From assembly GCA_017531765.1 (NCBI GenBank), contig JAFXKJ010000037.1, positions 1 to 54,508 of the forward strand: DNA of 54,508 nucleotides. Direction: 5' to 3'. The DNA is from Clostridia bacterium. GTDB lineage: Bacteria > Bacillota > Clostridia > Oscillospirales > CAG-272. The translations under genes were made by a program, and so were the position numbers. The notes below the pieces were generated by a model. It was not told the DNA's origin. It worked only from the letters and a program-made list of their open reading frames with translations, and ran no database searches. Shown here in pieces: positions 36,201 through 44,631 of this stretch. The first letter of the stretch is position 1; each line of letters begins with the position of its first letter.

Positions 36201-36751
36201 ATGAAGACGAGAATGCGGCCGACAACATCCTTGTTGATGAGATGAATAAGCTCAACAATGAAAATGCTGAAAAGGCAACACAGAGATACAACAATGCTAT
36301 GGTTCGTGCCGACAGAATGTATCCTGTAATTGACGGCGTAAGAACCGATGTTAGTGCTTACAACAGCTACCTCAGAGATGCAGAATCCAATATTGCTACA
36401 GCTCTTACAGCAGACTTCAAGAAGATTTCTGAGCTTGAGCTTACAGATTACCAGCAGGCTTCACTTGAGGAAGGCACACTTTCCAGATACTCTGATGAAA
36501 ACGGCATTAAGGTTCCTGATGAAAACGGCGAGTATATCTGGGTTTCCACTCAGAATAACGGTACTCTCACAGACATCGCACTTCAGTACACGATCCAGAG
36601 AGGTACGGTTGTACGCGTAGTATACGAGGGCGGAGTTGAATTCATCCTCAACTACAACTCTTTCGGCGTTGGTATCAACTATGACGGCGATGAAAAGAAC
36701 ACATACGAATATGAGATCGAGCCCATGGGCTTCGTAAAGATCGAAAAGTAA
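33296..36751 (+). CDS. Secreted DUF5696-type protein
   Basis: 1,151 residues. A signal peptide (1-30, cleavage near VWA/DE) directs export; the Cys at 13 lies too early for a lipobox. The N-terminal 300 residues are helical and charged. About 370-560 looks beta-rich, and about 600-1000 carries alternating strand/helix stretches (for example NVNFKLTGFANGG, YPEFEFSYVQA, VGAISMATIGSDLNSD, EIMVSAGNAYTIPYAD) compatible with a TIM-barrel glycosidase-like fold. I assign it to DUF5696 from memory of the family and its habitual operon partners; this was not searched. No activity is known to me. There is no membrane anchor or SLH module. GGGAGGAG precedes the ATG. Confidence 0.7.
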   Translation: MKFNKIISTALACVMLLGTLTTLPIGVWADEPVETPEAETFVPDSVIITAQSAGKVDTNGDPIINYTTVDSEETDKKTGEPNPGFNSFKTREQKLATMLKVNTVGNIDIYYEAYTGEVAFKNVTTGDVLFTNPYDVTASYNADISAKQREDLLSQIKITYMDNGKEEEFLSYVEAAERQQITMKYIKNGIRVEYQIGEPAIQRLTPRMISAERMNQLIMQPIADYLAKFNEDLAAGNVEENPEYDQLRKLAKFTDEAEWLDTNVEKFLQYYQLKDPNAAGQSERAVKEMIKAFPICRSFPVYVCETNISPVELERLESFVKLICPKYTYEELDFDNQQCGYKNTDQSPPRFTMALEYTIDTKDDSIDVTLPANGISFDETLYQLKDITILPHMGTGINLFQGYTFLPDGSGTIFRFEELVDSAIYEVSGQMYGSDYAYHEVEGYNVQTFRYPVFGVVTDFLSPLDSAHTELNNNPTTGYLAIITEGDSMATITTAHGGPVHPYNNVSAKFVPRPSDTYVLGETTNSTATWTVTSSRRYTESYKIKYIMLTGSSKTDAELELNKDKLADDYGESKYEPSYVGMAQAYRDYLSSQGTLEKISDPDSQLPLYIESFGSMEGTDRVLSFPVTIDVPLTTFDDIKTMTDELAKENIKNVNFKLTGFANGGLEATVPYNLEWQEVLGGGEGLEALLKYAEENNLSIYPEFEFSYVQASESFDGLSLKKHAVKTIDGRYTRKQVYDSGYQDFQPVGGAALSASVYSYFWNEFQTNFNKYNVGAISMATIGSDLNSDFDEDDPHHREDTKGYTVDLLKSVGEKNEIMVSAGNAYTIPYADVITDVPLTSSEYIKASETVPFSGIVLHGSKSFTGTPINMEGDMKEAILNSIENGASIFFTLSYQNTQELKTSQYWSKYYSIQYDIWKEDVIEYYNIINGALADLQNKYIVDHGFIESYDPAATKVVAGVMQATRIPDEDENAADNILVDEMNKLNNENAEKATQRYNNAMVRADRMYPVIDGVRTDVSAYNSYLRDAESNIATALTADFKKISELELTDYQQASLEEGTLSRYSDENGIKVPDENGEYIWVSTQNNGTLTDIALQYTIQRGTVVRVVYEGGVEFILNYNSFGVGINYDGDEKNTYEYEIEPMGFVKIEK

Positions 36752-36763
36752 GGAGGGCGAAAA

Positions 36764-37726
36764 ATGAATAACACAGCTAATAAAAAAGTAGCCCCCATCA
36801 AGAAGAAAAAGCCCGCCTCCCTTGACTCAAAGAAGGCAAGGGCAGGCTGGATCTTCGTACTTCCCTTTATCATCGGATTTATTCTCGTTTATCTGCCCGT
36901 AGTTATTGACTCAATTACGTTCAGCTTTAATGAGCTTACGATCCTTTCCCAGGGCGGTTATGAGCTTGACTTTGTAGGACTTTCCAACTATCAGAATGCA
37001 CTCTTCAAGGATTCAGGCTTTACCGAAGCTCTTATAGCAGGTATGAAGCAGCTTATTATCGACGTTCCCTGTATCGTATTCTTCTCACTGTTTATTGCGA
37101 TCATCCTTAACCAGAAGATCCTCGGACGCGCAGCGTTCAGAGCAATCTTCTTCATTCCCGTAATTCTGACCACAGGTCTTATCGGACAGATCGACGCGAA
37201 TAACGCAATGCTCGAACATATGCAGAACGGTTCCACAAACACCGGACTCGAAGAAGAGAGCAGCGGAATTCTTAATCTGATGGACGTACAGGCTCTATTC
37301 TCCAACATGGCAGTCGGTCAGGGACTCGTAAAGTACGTTGTTGATGCGGTTAACAGTATCTTCGATATCGTAAACCGTTGCGGCGTACAGATGCTTATCT
37401 TCCTTTCAGGTCTTCAGTCCATCTCTCCCGCGATCTACGAATCCTGTCAGATCGACGGCGCAAGCGGATGGGAGACATTCTGGAAGGTAACACTTCCCAT
37501 GGTAAGCCCTATGATTCTGGTAAATACGATCTATACTGTTATCGACGCATTTACTGCATCTACCAATAAGGTAATGACATACATTAACTCTATATACAGC
37601 GGATCTCAGGAAGGAATGGTAATTTCCTCTGCGATGTCCTGGATGTACTTCTTACTTGTAATCATTATCATCGGTGCTGTAGTCGGTATCATCAGCCGTT
37701 TCGTATTCTATCAGAGAAGAGACTAA
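36764..37726 (+). CDS. Sugar ABC transporter permease (MalF/UgpA type), second pair
   Basis: 320 residues. A Lys-rich N-terminus (about 1-28) precedes six predicted helices. The EAA loop ESCQIDGASGWETFWKVTLP is at about 227-246. A segment between helices 3 and 4 (about 145-185) is polar and longer than in the first-pair permease. AAGGAGGGCG precedes the ATG at 36764, 12 bp after the DUF5696 gene. It forms a second channel with the next gene. Confidence 0.9.
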   Translation: MNNTANKKVAPIKKKKPASLDSKKARAGWIFVLPFIIGFILVYLPVVIDSITFSFNELTILSQGGYELDFVGLSNYQNALFKDSGFTEALIAGMKQLIIDVPCIVFFSLFIAIILNQKILGRAAFRAIFFIPVILTTGLIGQIDANNAMLEHMQNGSTNTGLEEESSGILNLMDVQALFSNMAVGQGLVKYVVDAVNSIFDIVNRCGVQMLIFLSGLQSISPAIYESCQIDGASGWETFWKVTLPMVSPMILVNTIYTVIDAFTASTNKVMTYINSIYSGSQEGMVISSAMSWMYFLLVIIIIGAVVGIISRFVFYQRRD

Positions 37727-37743
37727 GAGAGGAGGTATGAACA

Positions 37744-38784
37744 ATGAATAATGCTAATGCACCCAAGATCAAAAAAGATTCAAAGAAAAAGATTAGGGTA
37801 GAATTTGAACGTACCCCTCTGATCGACAGACTCCGCGCGAAGTTCCTTAATATGTACACGCTTAAGAGAGTTCTGTGGTATCTTCTCAGATTCCTGCTTC
37901 TGTTAGGTGTATCCTACATCATCCTTTTCCCGTTCTTCTCTAAGATCTCCTCCTCTTTCATGAGTGAGTCAGACTTCGTTGACGTAACGGTAAGACTTGT
38001 ACCTAAGTCACCTACACTTCAGACATACTCGGCAATCCTTTCCGATAACGGATATTTTGAAGCATTCGGAAATACCTTCCTGCTATCGATTATCTGTGCT
38101 GTGCTGCAGACATTTATCTGCTGCTTCATCGGTTACGGTTTTGCTAAGTTCAAGTTCAAGGGAAGCGGAATCCTCTTCCTCATCGTAATCTTCACGATGA
38201 TCGTTCCTCACTCCACACTTAAGCTTTCAATGTTCCTTAACTTCAAGGACTTCGATATCTTTGGTATTTTTGGACTGCTGCATAAGTTTGGAATCACGGA
38301 TCGTCCCGGTATACCATTACTTGATACCAACTGGCCGCTGTGGATAATGTCCGCTACGGGACTTGCTTATAAGAACGGACTCTTCATCTTCCTTATGAGA
38401 CAGTTCTACCGCGGTATTCCCGATGAGCTTGAAGAATCTGCATACCTTGACGGTTCAGGCGTATTCCAGACATTCTTCAGAATCATCATTCCGCTTTCGG
38501 TCACAATGATCGTTACAGTATTCATGTTTGCGTTTAGCTGGCAGTGGACAGATACCTTCTATTCAGGTCTCTTCTACACACAGACAGGTCCGATGCTTCT
38601 TCCCAGAATCATTAAGGTTCCTGAAACTCTGGCAGACCTTGCTGAGGCTTCATCCTCCACGCTCTTTGCCGCTGCTTGTAAGAATACTTGCGGACTTCTC
38701 ATTATCCTGCCTCTCGTTATTATGTACCTCTTCGGACAGAAGTACATCGTACAGGGTATTGAGCGCTCCGGTATCACAGGCTGA
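37744..38784 (+). CDS. Sugar ABC transporter permease (MalG/UgpE type), second pair
   Basis: 346 residues with a basic N-terminus (KIKKDSKKKIRVEFERTPL) and six predicted helices. The EAA loop ESAYLDGSGVFQTFFRIIIP is at about 231-250. It is about 50 residues longer than the first-pair counterpart, mainly at the N-terminus and between helices 3 and 4. GAGGAGG precedes the ATG. It is the last gene of the operon, with a terminator 36 bp beyond the stop. Confidence 0.9.
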   Translation: MNNANAPKIKKDSKKKIRVEFERTPLIDRLRAKFLNMYTLKRVLWYLLRFLLLLGVSYIILFPFFSKISSSFMSESDFVDVTVRLVPKSPTLQTYSAILSDNGYFEAFGNTFLLSIICAVLQTFICCFIGYGFAKFKFKGSGILFLIVIFTMIVPHSTLKLSMFLNFKDFDIFGIFGLLHKFGITDRPGIPLLDTNWPLWIMSATGLAYKNGLFIFLMRQFYRGIPDELEESAYLDGSGVFQTFFRIIIPLSVTMIVTVFMFAFSWQWTDTFYSGLFYTQTGPMLLPRIIKVPETLADLAEASSSTLFAAACKNTCGLLIILPLVIMYLFGQKYIVQGIERSGITG

Positions 38785-38819
38785 TTCGGAAATATCAAAT
38801 GTTCCCATAAAACAAATTT

Positions 38820-38844
38820 CGTGGCTGACATTTTGTCAGCCACG
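38820..38844 (+). terminator. Terminator of the uptake operon
   Basis: A perfect 11-bp stem CGTGGCTGACA/TGTCAGCCACG (38820-38830 and 38834-38844) with a 3-nt loop, followed by TTTATTTGT. Confidence 0.85.
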
Positions 38845-38945
38845 TTTATTTGTCTCGACGTTTCGTAGAAAACGGAGTTTTAGCGGCGGTAAAACAGAAA
38901 TATGCAAAAAAATCGGCTCAAAATCTTAAATTTACAAATAAAGAG

Positions 38946-38974
38946 TTTCAAAAATGTGAAGTCTGTGATATAAT
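38946..38974 (+). promoter_or_regulatory. Promoter of the orphan membrane protein gene
   Basis: An extended -10 TGATATAAT ends at 38974 (TATAAT at 38969-38974). A weak -35 TTTCAA (38946-38951) lies 17 bp upstream. Confidence 0.6.
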
Positions 38975-39006
38975 TAACTGTAACTAATTTGAAAGGGGAA
39001 AATTTC

Positions 39007-39801
39007 TTGAAGAGAATAACGACTTTAATACTTGCAATCACCTTTTTCTGCCTTTCTGCGGTGTCTGCAGCAGCAGATACTGAAAAGTTTGAGGACGCAT
39101 GGGCGCTTTATAGATCATGGAACGGAGAGTTGCCGTCGGATATCTGCGGTGTCTGGCTTGCAGAGGGCGATGTTGCGGCATTGACCTTCGGTGTTCGCGA
39201 TGATAAAAACGGTGAAATGTTGAAAGAGGTAATACTTGATTCTGTAGAAAACCGGGATTCGGTAAAATTTGTAACTCAGAAGTATCTCAAAAGCGAACTT
39301 TTGGATATTCAGAAAAACGTAGATATTTACATTGAAAAAAATATCGGTATTGAGGGAACTTATCTCGATGAAATGCGAAACCGAGTAGAGATTTCCGTTC
39401 TGTCTGAAAGAGTAAACGACCGAACAACACAGAGCATTGTACAGACTATTGAGGAAAAGTACGGTGATGCGGTGCATATCAACTATGTGGGGGATATGTT
39501 CAAGCAGTCGAATCTCGCCGTCGGTAATTCAGGCTCCGGAAACGGGGACTCAAAATGGGGTTCCACAAGATTTATTATATTAGTTGTCTGTATGACCATC
39601 GTTATCCTTGCTTCAGGTTATATGGTGATAATGAAAAAGAGAGGTCAGCTTGTTGACTGGGCTGAAAAACACGGCTTCAAGCCAAATGACACGGACAAAG
39701 CTATCGAGAAGACAGAGGCTACAGACAATGCAGCGGCGGATGAAACAACGACTGATGAAGCCGTAAGTGAAATTGACGAAGAAACTGATAAAGACGAATA
39801 A
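39007..39801 (+). CDS. Signal-anchored membrane protein of unknown function
   Basis: 264 residues using the TTG at 39007, which has GAAAGGGG eight to ten bases upstream; a TTG at 38989 overlaps that ribosome binding site and is unlikely. A signal peptide (1-22, VSAAADT) is followed by an extracellular alpha/beta domain (about 25-165). Then come a Gly/Ser linker, one membrane helix (about 180-200) and an acidic cytoplasmic tail rich in Thr, Glu and Asp. The extracellular part has the general look of small TPM-type domains, but no diagnostic motif is visible. It stands alone between terminators. Confidence 0.65.
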   Translation: MKRITTLILAITFFCLSAVSAAADTEKFEDAWALYRSWNGELPSDICGVWLAEGDVAALTFGVRDDKNGEMLKEVILDSVENRDSVKFVTQKYLKSELLDIQKNVDIYIEKNIGIEGTYLDEMRNRVEISVLSERVNDRTTQSIVQTIEEKYGDAVHINYVGDMFKQSNLAVGNSGSGNGDSKWGSTRFIILVVCMTIVILASGYMVIMKKRGQLVDWAEKHGFKPNDTDKAIEKTEATDNAAADETTTDEAVSEIDEETDKDE

Positions 39802-39842
39802 ATAACAAAAGCTACTGCAAAATTGCGGTAGCTTTTGTTATT
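39801..39842. terminator. Bidirectional terminator between convergent genes
   Basis: A 20-bp inverted repeat with one G-U pair (39801-39820 and 39823-39842) and a 2-nt loop, with A- and T-rich edges on each strand. It serves the plus-strand gene ending at 39801 and the minus-strand yifB ending at 39862. Confidence 0.85.
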
Positions 39843-39861
39843 TATTCGAAAGTAAAAATTA

Positions 39862-41460
39862 TCAGCCGTTTTTCCAATATTTGTCGAGAGAACGCATTTG
39901 AACAGCTTCCATAACGTGCTTCTTTGCGATCTTGCCGCCAGCTTCAAGTCCCACGGTAACCTCTCCGCCCGATGCTATGTAATCAATATCGGCGATGGTT
40001 CTGGCAACGCGGAGAATTCTGTCGTAGGCGCGGGCTGAGAGATTCATTCTCTTAAAGGAATTTTCCATGATCTTGAGGCAACCCTCGTCAAGCTCGCAGA
40101 ATCGGCGGATGTCGTCGGTGTTCATTTTCGCATTACTCAGAAGTGCATAGTCCTCTCTTCCTGCAGCGCGGAATCTCTCTCGTGAAAGGCGGCGAGCCTT
40201 CTCGACTCTCGCTCTTATAACGTCAGACGATTCACCCGGGTCACTTGACGAAAGCTCTGCGAAGTCAAGCTCGGGCATTTCAACCTGAATGTCGATCCTG
40301 TCAAGCATCGGTCCGCTGAGCTTTGAGAGATAATTCTTAACCTCTCCCGCACTGCAGGTACATTTGCCGCGGCGGCTTCCGTAATAACCGCATTTGCAAG
40401 GATTCATAGCGCAGACAAGCATGAATGCGGAGGGGAAGGTAACTCTGCCTGCGGCACGGGTAATGGTTACCGTTGAGTCCTCGATGGGAGCACGGAGCGC
40501 CTCCATTGCATCCTTTTTGAATTCGGGGAATTCGTCAAGGAATAAAACACCGTTGTGAGCAAGGGAAATTTCTCCCGGCATCGGGATCTTTCCTCCGCCA
40601 ACAAGGGCTGCAGTGGACATTGAGTGGTGAGGGGATCTGAAGGGTCTGTGACCGATGATGCCTGTTTCGGGGTCGATGAGACCGGAAACAGAATGTACCT
40701 TAGTGGTATCTATAGCCTCGGCATATGTCAGCTCAGGGAGAATGGTGGGAATTCGCTTGGCGATCATGGATTTACCTGAGCCGGGAGGACCCACCAGGAG
40801 TATGTTGTGACCTCCCGCGGCGGCGATCTCAACGGCACGACGGGCAAGAAGCTGGCCCTTGATCTGTGAAAAGTCGCCGTAGATAAGCTTCATGTCGCTC
40901 TTAACGGTCATTGGCGGTTCTGTCACAGGTTTTATGGGATCCTTGTCACGGAAATGAGAGATTAGCTGAATTATTGAGGAAACGCCGTATATATTTACAC
41001 CGTTACCTGCGGCGGCGGATGCTTCTGTGAGATTCCTTTCGGGAACGAAAATGTCGGTAAAGCCTGCTTGGGCGGCGCCGAGAGCCATATTAAGGGCACC
41101 TTTTACACGTCTCACTTCGCCTGTGAACGAAAGCTCTCCGATGAAGCAGGCTTTGGAAAGGTCACGCTCAGGCGGAATGGTACCGCAAGCCTTAAACAAT
41201 GCGGCAAGAATTCCAAGGTCAAGGGCGGAGCCTTCCTTACGTACGTCGGCGGGGGCTAAGTTTACGGTTACCTCCATGTCGGGCAAAATGACGCCTGAGT
41301 TGTTCACCGCAGTCATGATTCGTTGTTTGGACTCTTTAACCGCAAGGTCGGGAAGTCCCACGATCTCAAATGCAGGCAGACTGCGGATAGCACTGCATTC
41401 GATGGTCACGAGAAAAGCGTCGATTCCGAAAACGGAAGCGGAATAAGTTACGGAAAGCAT
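39862..41460 (-). CDS. comM: YifB/ComM family Mg-chelatase-like AAA+ ATPase
   Basis: 532 residues. The N-terminal Lon-protease-like fold domain (about 1-170) is followed by an AAA+ core with Walker A GPPGSGKSM (about residue 228), Walker B GVLFLDEFPEF and an Arg-rich sensor region. A CPC/ChlI-like insertion contains MNPCKCGYYG and a C-terminal Mg-chelatase helical domain ends the protein. ComM proteins are hexameric helicases promoting branch migration during natural transformation in Gram-negative bacteria; the Firmicute role is less clear. AAAGG lies about ten bases before the ATG. It follows the M42 trio by 30 bp. Confidence 0.9.
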   Translation of the reverse strand: MLSVTYSASVFGIDAFLVTIECSAIRSLPAFEIVGLPDLAVKESKQRIMTAVNNSGVILPDMEVTVNLAPADVRKEGSALDLGILAALFKACGTIPPERDLSKACFIGELSFTGEVRRVKGALNMALGAAQAGFTDIFVPERNLTEASAAAGNGVNIYGVSSIIQLISHFRDKDPIKPVTEPPMTVKSDMKLIYGDFSQIKGQLLARRAVEIAAAGGHNILLVGPPGSGKSMIAKRIPTILPELTYAEAIDTTKVHSVSGLIDPETGIIGHRPFRSPHHSMSTAALVGGGKIPMPGEISLAHNGVLFLDEFPEFKKDAMEALRAPIEDSTVTITRAAGRVTFPSAFMLVCAMNPCKCGYYGSRRGKCTCSAGEVKNYLSKLSGPMLDRIDIQVEMPELDFAELSSSDPGESSDVIRARVEKARRLSRERFRAAGREDYALLSNAKMNTDDIRRFCELDEGCLKIMENSFKRMNLSARAYDRILRVARTIADIDYIASGGEVTVGLEAGGKIAKKHVMEAVQMRSLDKYWKNG

Positions 41461-41490
41461 AAAGAGATTACCTTTCAGTATGATCAGTGA

Positions 41491-42405
41491 TTAAGGATTT
41501 TTGCGACAAATGCCACGGAGAATTTCTGCGCAGCGGTATATATCGTCAAGGTTAATGATTTCTGTGTTGGTTTCAAGATGCTTTGCGGGAATGTCAAGCT
41601 CAGACGCGGGTACGCCCGCCGCCTGGATCTTTGACGCGGCACAGGAACCCTTTGTCAGAACTGCGGGTACACCGCCCGCGTCGATCAGAGCGTCGGACAT
41701 ATGCTTGTCTGAGCCGTAGCTTTTGTCGGAAAGACGGACCGCCGCGCCCATTCCAAGCTTTATATTCGGTGCGTCGCTTACGTCCACAGCACCAATACAA
41801 ACTGCACTTGACGGATTCAGCTTAAGTGCGGCGGGAGCGTAGCCGCTGAAGGAAAAACTTCCCTCCTTGATAAATGCGGCGTATACGGTAATATCGGGTC
41901 TGTTTTCGGCAAGTATTTCGCAAAGGGTTATGAGAGCAAGCGCGGAGGCAGTGAATGAGATGCCAAAGCCGCAGACAGAGTTGTCGGCGAGAGCTCGAAT
42001 CTGACCATCAAAGTGGAAAACGTCACCAACGCTTACCCGTTTTTCGCTGTCCGCCTTGCTTTCAGTGCCGAAATCAAGATAAAACACGGGCGCATCAGCC
42101 GAATCCGTTACTGACATCACAGCATGAGTACCTCTTTCGGATGCAGTGAAGGCGTTTGCGCAGGATTTAGCATTGAGCTTTCCCAAAAGGGAAGCCCTGG
42201 CAGTTCCGTCATTTAATATTTCAGAACAGACAAGGGTCGGCTTATCTGTGTGAGTTGCGATCAGCAGACTTTTATCAGGCTCGCTCTTGCCGAAGAACAC
42301 AGCTACGTCTCCGAAGGGAAAACGCTGTACCTCGTCGGCAAGGGACTTTGCGTGCTCAAGTCCCGCGTCAGTATTTAAGAGTTTATTTATCATAAGTTTG
42401 ACCAT
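41491..42405 (-). CDS. M42-peptidase-like protein lacking most metal ligands
   Basis: 304 residues from the ATG at 42405; the start is uncertain, with an in-frame TTG at 42432 and an ATG at 42393. The fold follows M42 aminopeptidases, but the metal-binding positions are mostly altered. ATHTDKP keeps the first His and Asp while losing the DEIG pattern, ADNSVCG replaces the usual DDR region, and IKEGSF replaces the paired Glu. The C-terminal His is replaced in LETNTEI. It is probably a non-catalytic subunit or pseudoenzyme. It is third of three tandem paralogues, 33 bp after the previous one. Confidence 0.7.
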   Translation of the reverse strand: MVKLMINKLLNTDAGLEHAKSLADEVQRFPFGDVAVFFGKSEPDKSLLIATHTDKPTLVCSEILNDGTARASLLGKLNAKSCANAFTASERGTHAVMSVTDSADAPVFYLDFGTESKADSEKRVSVGDVFHFDGQIRALADNSVCGFGISFTASALALITLCEILAENRPDITVYAAFIKEGSFSFSGYAPAALKLNPSSAVCIGAVDVSDAPNIKLGMGAAVRLSDKSYGSDKHMSDALIDAGGVPAVLTKGSCAASKIQAAGVPASELDIPAKHLETNTEIINLDDIYRCAEILRGICRKNP

Positions 42406-42438
42406 GCCTTTTCTTGATATTAAAGCTTTCAAGGGTAG

Positions 42439-43470
42439 TTAAATTTTTAGACGGGGAAGTATTGACACGAGCGCATCGGTAACCGAAGATATTACGTCGC
42501 ACCTCATAAGCTCCGAAGCTGTGTTTCTGTTCTTCACGGGGAGCTTTATTGCGGCAACACGGGCACCCGCCGCCTTCAGACGTATAATGTCAAATTCACA
42601 TTCCTCGCCTTCCGATGTTGGAGGAATATCGGAGAGAATTTTCTTTTCGGTGAAAGCGAGTCTCAGCTGAGACGCGAGAGAGGCGTCAAGGGGGTATTTT
42701 TCCTCCATCATGGGCACAGCGGCGCCTGAGACGGAGAAGCACGAGGCGTCATATGGAATCTCAAAGGCGCAAACTGACACGAGCGCATCGGGCTTCAGGC
42801 GTGAATAGAGAGCAGAGCCGCCGCTAAGTGTCACTTTGCCTCTTGGCGAGAAGGCGAAATACAGGTTAAAGGGTAGAGAAGTGTTTTGTGATGAGAAATG
42901 TTTTGCAATCTCAAGAAGCACGGCGCAGGCTGCTCTGCCGCTGAGAGCCTTTGATTTGATATACCCGTTATCGGCGCCGAAGGTTTCAAAATTCGACGTG
43001 AAGCATCCGAAGGAGCCTATTGGCGCAAGCTCTTCGGCTTCTTCCTTGGTTTCTGTGCCTATGTCTGCGTAGAGGTCGCTGTATTGGGGAATCTTTTTGT
43101 TGTTTTTCGACAGATGAATCGGCACGGCTCCGATAAAGCCGCTGAGAAGACCGTTTTTACCCATAACGGTGACTCGTCTGCCCGTCAGAAGGCGTGAGTC
43201 GCGGATTCCCAAGGGGGCGAGCTTCAGATAACCGTCTTCAGTATGGGATTTTACCATAAATCCAACCTCGTCGGTGTGAGCCTGAAGCATCAGACTTTGG
43301 GCAGAAGGATCGCTTGAACGAATGACCGAGGCAACACTTCCGTCGGGGGAGAGTGATGCGGGTAAGCCAAGCTCTGTAAGGCGTGAGACAATAATTTCCC
43401 TTACGGCATTCTCATTTCCCGCGGGGGATGAGGCAGTGGCAAGACGGCGAAGAAGAGAAAAGTCAAACAT
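42439..43470 (-). CDS. M42-peptidase-like protein, partly degenerate
   Basis: 343 residues. The ATG at 43470 follows GGGAGGTGG and overlaps the upstream paralogue by 8 bp. QAHTDEVGF preserves the first metal-ligand motif of M42 aminopeptidases. However, KALSGRAACAV has Ser-Gly in place of the bridging Asp-Asp, FSPRGKV replaces the catalytic Glu-Glu, and the final ligand region reads KNRNTASEL without His. Loss of the bridging Asp and the general-base Glu argues against normal peptidase activity. It probably assembles with the intact paralogue encoded just upstream. Confidence 0.75.
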   Translation of the reverse strand: MFDFSLLRRLATASSPAGNENAVREIIVSRLTELGLPASLSPDGSVASVIRSSDPSAQSLMLQAHTDEVGFMVKSHTEDGYLKLAPLGIRDSRLLTGRRVTVMGKNGLLSGFIGAVPIHLSKNNKKIPQYSDLYADIGTETKEEAEELAPIGSFGCFTSNFETFGADNGYIKSKALSGRAACAVLLEIAKHFSSQNTSLPFNLYFAFSPRGKVTLSGGSALYSRLKPDALVSVCAFEIPYDASCFSVSGAAVPMMEEKYPLDASLASQLRLAFTEKKILSDIPPTSEGEECEFDIIRLKAAGARVAAIKLPVKNRNTASELMRCDVISSVTDALVSILPRLKI

Positions 43471-44500
43471 TGAAAGCCACCTCCCTTTTGGTGAGTGATT
43501 CGGCAAGGGGGACGTCACATACGGTAAGCTTTATGAGGCGGATGAGGCTTTCGGCATCCCTTGTGCTTATACATTCGGATGCGGTGTGCATACCCGCTTC
43601 GGGCATACTTACGACAGCGCAGGGTATGCCGTGTCCCGCGACGTAAACGTGGGATGCGTTTGTTCCCGTGCTTGTGGATTCCACAACGGGGGAGACGGAT
43701 ATGGAGTTTTTGTCAGCTATAGCTAAAATAGCATCGGTCATTTCTCTGTCCGTAACTGCGGAAAGAGATACCATAGGTCCGCCGCCGAGCTTTCCCGATT
43801 CGTCCTCGGAGATTCCGGGGGAGGCAGCGAAGTTGACGTCGCAAATAACGGCACCCACGGGATCAGCACACAGCGCCGCGTATGCCGCGCCGGCACCGCC
43901 TATCTCTTCTCTTGTGGAAATTATGAGGTGAACGTCAAAGGCAAGCTCTGAGCGCGGGACTTCAGCCACAGCACATATCAGCGCGGCGGCAAGAGCCTTG
44001 TCGTCGAAGGCTCTTCCCACAAGTCGGGAGTTTATCATTTGGGTTATGGGAGCTCTGAAGGAAACTCCGTCACCGATGGAGACCACCTTTTTCAATTCAT
44101 CTTCGCTGAGTCCCGGGTCAACAAACAGACTGTCAAGCTTCACCTCGCCCTCCCCATCGGGGAGGGAAAAAACACCGAGAAGGTCGCGTTTTCCGTGGAC
44201 TGTTACCTCCGAGGCGGGGAGAATAACTGTATCTATACCGCCAACGGGTGATAGTCTGAGAAGACTTCCGCAGATTTCGCGCACACGAAAGCCGATTTCG
44301 TCAAGGTGAGCGTCAAGCACGATGGCGCTTTTTTGCAGCTCGGGGGATTTGCGTATTATAATGTTACCGAGTCTGTCGCAGGACACGGAGTCGAAGTCGA
44401 ACCTACAGAGAAGGCGGCAAAGGCTTTCGGAACTGACCTTTTCAAAGCCCGACACCGTCATGGCAGATACGAGGGAAGTCAGTATTTCTAAATAATTCAT
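43463..44500 (-). CDS. M42 family metallopeptidase (intact)
   Basis: 345 residues starting MNYLEILTSL; the ATG at 44500 has GGAG six bases upstream and is preferred over the one at 44512. All family ligands are visible: AHLDEIGF (His), GRAFDDKALAAAL (bridging Asp), STREEIGGAGA (base Glu and ligand Glu), VICDVNF (Asp) and GMHTASE (His). M42 enzymes are cobalt- or zinc-dependent aminopeptidases that form dodecameric tetrahedra, trimming peptides in the cytoplasm. It leads a trio with two degenerate paralogues in the same direction. Confidence 0.9.
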   Translation of the reverse strand: MNYLEILTSLVSAMTVSGFEKVSSESLCRLLCRFDFDSVSCDRLGNIIIRKSPELQKSAIVLDAHLDEIGFRVREICGSLLRLSPVGGIDTVILPASEVTVHGKRDLLGVFSLPDGEGEVKLDSLFVDPGLSEDELKKVVSIGDGVSFRAPITQMINSRLVGRAFDDKALAAALICAVAEVPRSELAFDVHLIISTREEIGGAGAAYAALCADPVGAVICDVNFAASPGISEDESGKLGGGPMVSLSAVTDREMTDAILAIADKNSISVSPVVESTSTGTNASHVYVAGHGIPCAVVSMPEAGMHTASECISTRDAESLIRLIKLTVCDVPLAESLTKREVAFNV

Positions 44501-44594
44501 ATCAATCTCCATCCAGCCTTTGGCTGCACAAAATGCGTGAAACAGCTTTGCTTTGGATTAAAACCCCATTAAACCTTCACGCTATTTCCATCCG

Positions 44595-44628
44595 AATTCA
44601 GAGTTCTTTCTTTAATTCAGAGTTCTTT
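44595..44628. repeat. Short tandem duplication next to the murD stop
   Basis: AATTCAGAGTTCTTT occurs at 44595-44609 and again at 44614-44628 (19-bp period). The murD C-terminal codons from 44632 resemble a third copy. This is probably slippage; it may derive from the end of murD. Confidence 0.7.
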
Positions 44629-44631
44629 AAT

